The notes under the pieces were generated by a model. The model had not been told where the DNA came from and did no database searches. It saw only the letters and a list, made by a program, of their open reading frames with translations. This document shows positions 63,901-64,000 of a stretch of 64,000 bases of DNA, piece after piece; the stretch's first letter is position 1, and each line of letters opens with the position of its first letter. A program made the translations under genes and the position numbers. Source of the DNA: OLB6 sp964467455 (lineage in GTDB: Bacteria; Bacteroidota; Ignavibacteria; Kapaibacteriales; Kapaibacteriaceae); contig CAYXQJ010000004.1 in assembly GCA_964467455.1 (NCBI GenBank), forward strand, positions 1 to 64,000. The letters are read 5' to 3'.

Positions 63901-64000
63901 CCTTGCGTTGAAGGTCAATGCACTGCCCCTTGACGTCGCATTTGCCAACGTCAAACAACGTCTGGTCGATGACCGCCCGATCGACATCGAGATGTCGGCA
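60950..64000 (+). CDS. TamB/AsmA-like translocation protein, 5' part (gene leaves the window)
   Basis: An open frame from ATG 60950 runs for 1017 codons to the window end without a stop. The N-terminus MTNTEPSIEAVKRRPLWRRF is followed by one membrane helix (AIGTFTILAGLFVLAS). Next comes an AsmA-like start: LANDALEGKVYADDVRIDIF, VLERPVLTAHG, AADRLSVSYDLAALF. Long beta-repeat regions follow, of the kind that form the lipid-conducting groove of TamB. These proteins bridge the inner and outer membrane. The DUF490 C-terminal domain would be beyond the window, so TamB versus another AsmA-like protein is not settled. It lies 12 bases after icd. Confidence 0.8.
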   Translation, partial: MTNTEPSIEAVKRRPLWRRFAAFVFRWTYRAIGTFTILAGLFVLASHTDVVHDWLKTTLLNLANDALEGKVYADDVRIDIFHGIVLERPVLTAHGTTVLAADRLSVSYDLAALFVRVAAINEVRLVNPDIRVIRTADSVWNISKIAKPSADTTTSAPPDGTLLVRSLYITNGNITINDRLTPKGDGSWFDPTHQRITDLNVHLAARVHLAKNDAAVAINGLSFKSDDAPFVIEDLKAVIRTSDEGVDIQSLRLINARNDVAISAKMQGVNLLKGFSDTLFASHPLVAMIEADKVYGPDLHYFIHDINLADSYGMIGVATYRGNRIDVDDLRLTAGDAIVNGRVTVDELYGARPLRVDIEVKNSSARYADVKRRLKFVPLPDLPFLTRTTIDYVHLTGHPDDSLWFEVHGADRPGRVDGEMTLYLAKPTLGYDVDMKISSGDLSVFSDSTMRTHLNGRVMMVGSGVTLQELSGTTQIEFERSEFLGRDIRTFRTLIRGDGHGVISVDTLFADLTPFEQDTTLWMDLDESLRQTIALNGTLNAADTARFRYTTNMSLRRIDLGRLLKDPSFPHRVTGEISVDAEGIELDKIFGTASARISQFALADRALMPFTVDIDSRRVEFQRLFELTSTFGSVRLIGDFEPTAVIDAIVTSVGAIQHNVERRIKHLVRGEVGAPASPITMTPMEMRVTIDLDETSILNLFIPDAVMSGSALIKGLVVTSADHIESRFENIDFEYFTFATDSLAIYTDPMTASASYRVHHIATEPKLEWMSVKGACDSLIMINEDRLIRPRIDLTAMPDTLAISASTGLNDLLFSVSARMQALDRESILHLDSAYVNIDREKGLEWRLIRPSTISVSNRIAHIQELAVQRPWAETVTITGFVSDSIFKGAVVRVDNFPLRDIPKFAVLDAEHPVRLVDGLMTEAVITINGTYQAPEIVANVKAQDLRYNSAPIGTMQVDLKHVDRNITGSAVIVDPTMKENNRTLALKVNALPLDVAFANVKQRLVDDRPIDIEMSA

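Overview
The window reads as the chromosome of a bacterium of the Bacteroidota/Chlorobiota group. The evidence is several secreted proteins ending in a type IX secretion (T9SS)-like C-terminal sorting domain, promoter elements of the TAnnTTTG type, a split atpD-atpC operon, GWxTD, DUF2279 and DUF3467 proteins, and an SDR-type L-threonine dehydrogenase. The Kapabacteria/Ignavibacteria side of the group fits best, but this is inference; there is no rRNA in the window.

Bases 1-12500 are accessory DNA of lower GC. On the minus strand lie a DarT-DarG toxin-antitoxin pair, a DUF3696-type AAA ATPase and a PLD-like partner (about 370-4215). Two T9SS-secreted proteins follow (4353-8070). Next comes an apparently undescribed cluster (8194-12066): an RtcR-like CARF protein with a C-terminal winged helix, transcribed away from a membrane-anchored HEPN protein, a translationally coupled lipoprotein and a two-TM protein resembling abortive-infection membrane proteins. 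A hairpin, a tRNA 3'-end fragment that looks like an attachment site, and a tyrosine recombinase with a frameshifted N-terminus (12166-13618) mark a mobile-element boundary.

Bases 13737-22125 encode an FG-GAP-like secreted protein and a 2271-residue secreted protein. The base composition changes from AT-richer to GC-rich inside the giant gene, near 18.2 kb. From there on the window looks like core genome.

The core part holds: a tightly overlapping run tdh / thioredoxin-domain protein / O-antigen ligase / folD / rluA-type synthase / adk (22187-28867); two tandem OmpA-type paralogues with unusual His- and Cys-rich linkers (29003-31816); envelope genes (DUF2279, RlpA, a hydrolase-fold protein lacking its serine, LolA-like, TPR lipoprotein); the classic rpmH-rnpA-yidD-yidC block (37669-40305) ending in a terminator; an Omp28-type secreted protein; a GWxTD protein with a CoA-transferase, divergent from a membrane Fe-S oxidoreductase of the kind that links ETF to the quinone pool; DUF2157/GDYxxLxY/CDF-like membrane proteins; a minus-strand block (glycosyltransferase, M24 peptidase, guaB, atpC, atpD); an IPT/TIG-type lipoprotein; thiolase; isocitrate dehydrogenase; and the 5' part of a TamB/AsmA-like gene that leaves the window.

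Two genome-wide habits are visible. Several -7 elements lie so close to the start codon that leaderless mRNAs are likely (45525, 28319, 32766). Short tandem repeats, mostly of seven bases, sit between genes and have also entered coding sequence in frame. I found no complete tRNA, rRNA, CRISPR array or transposase.
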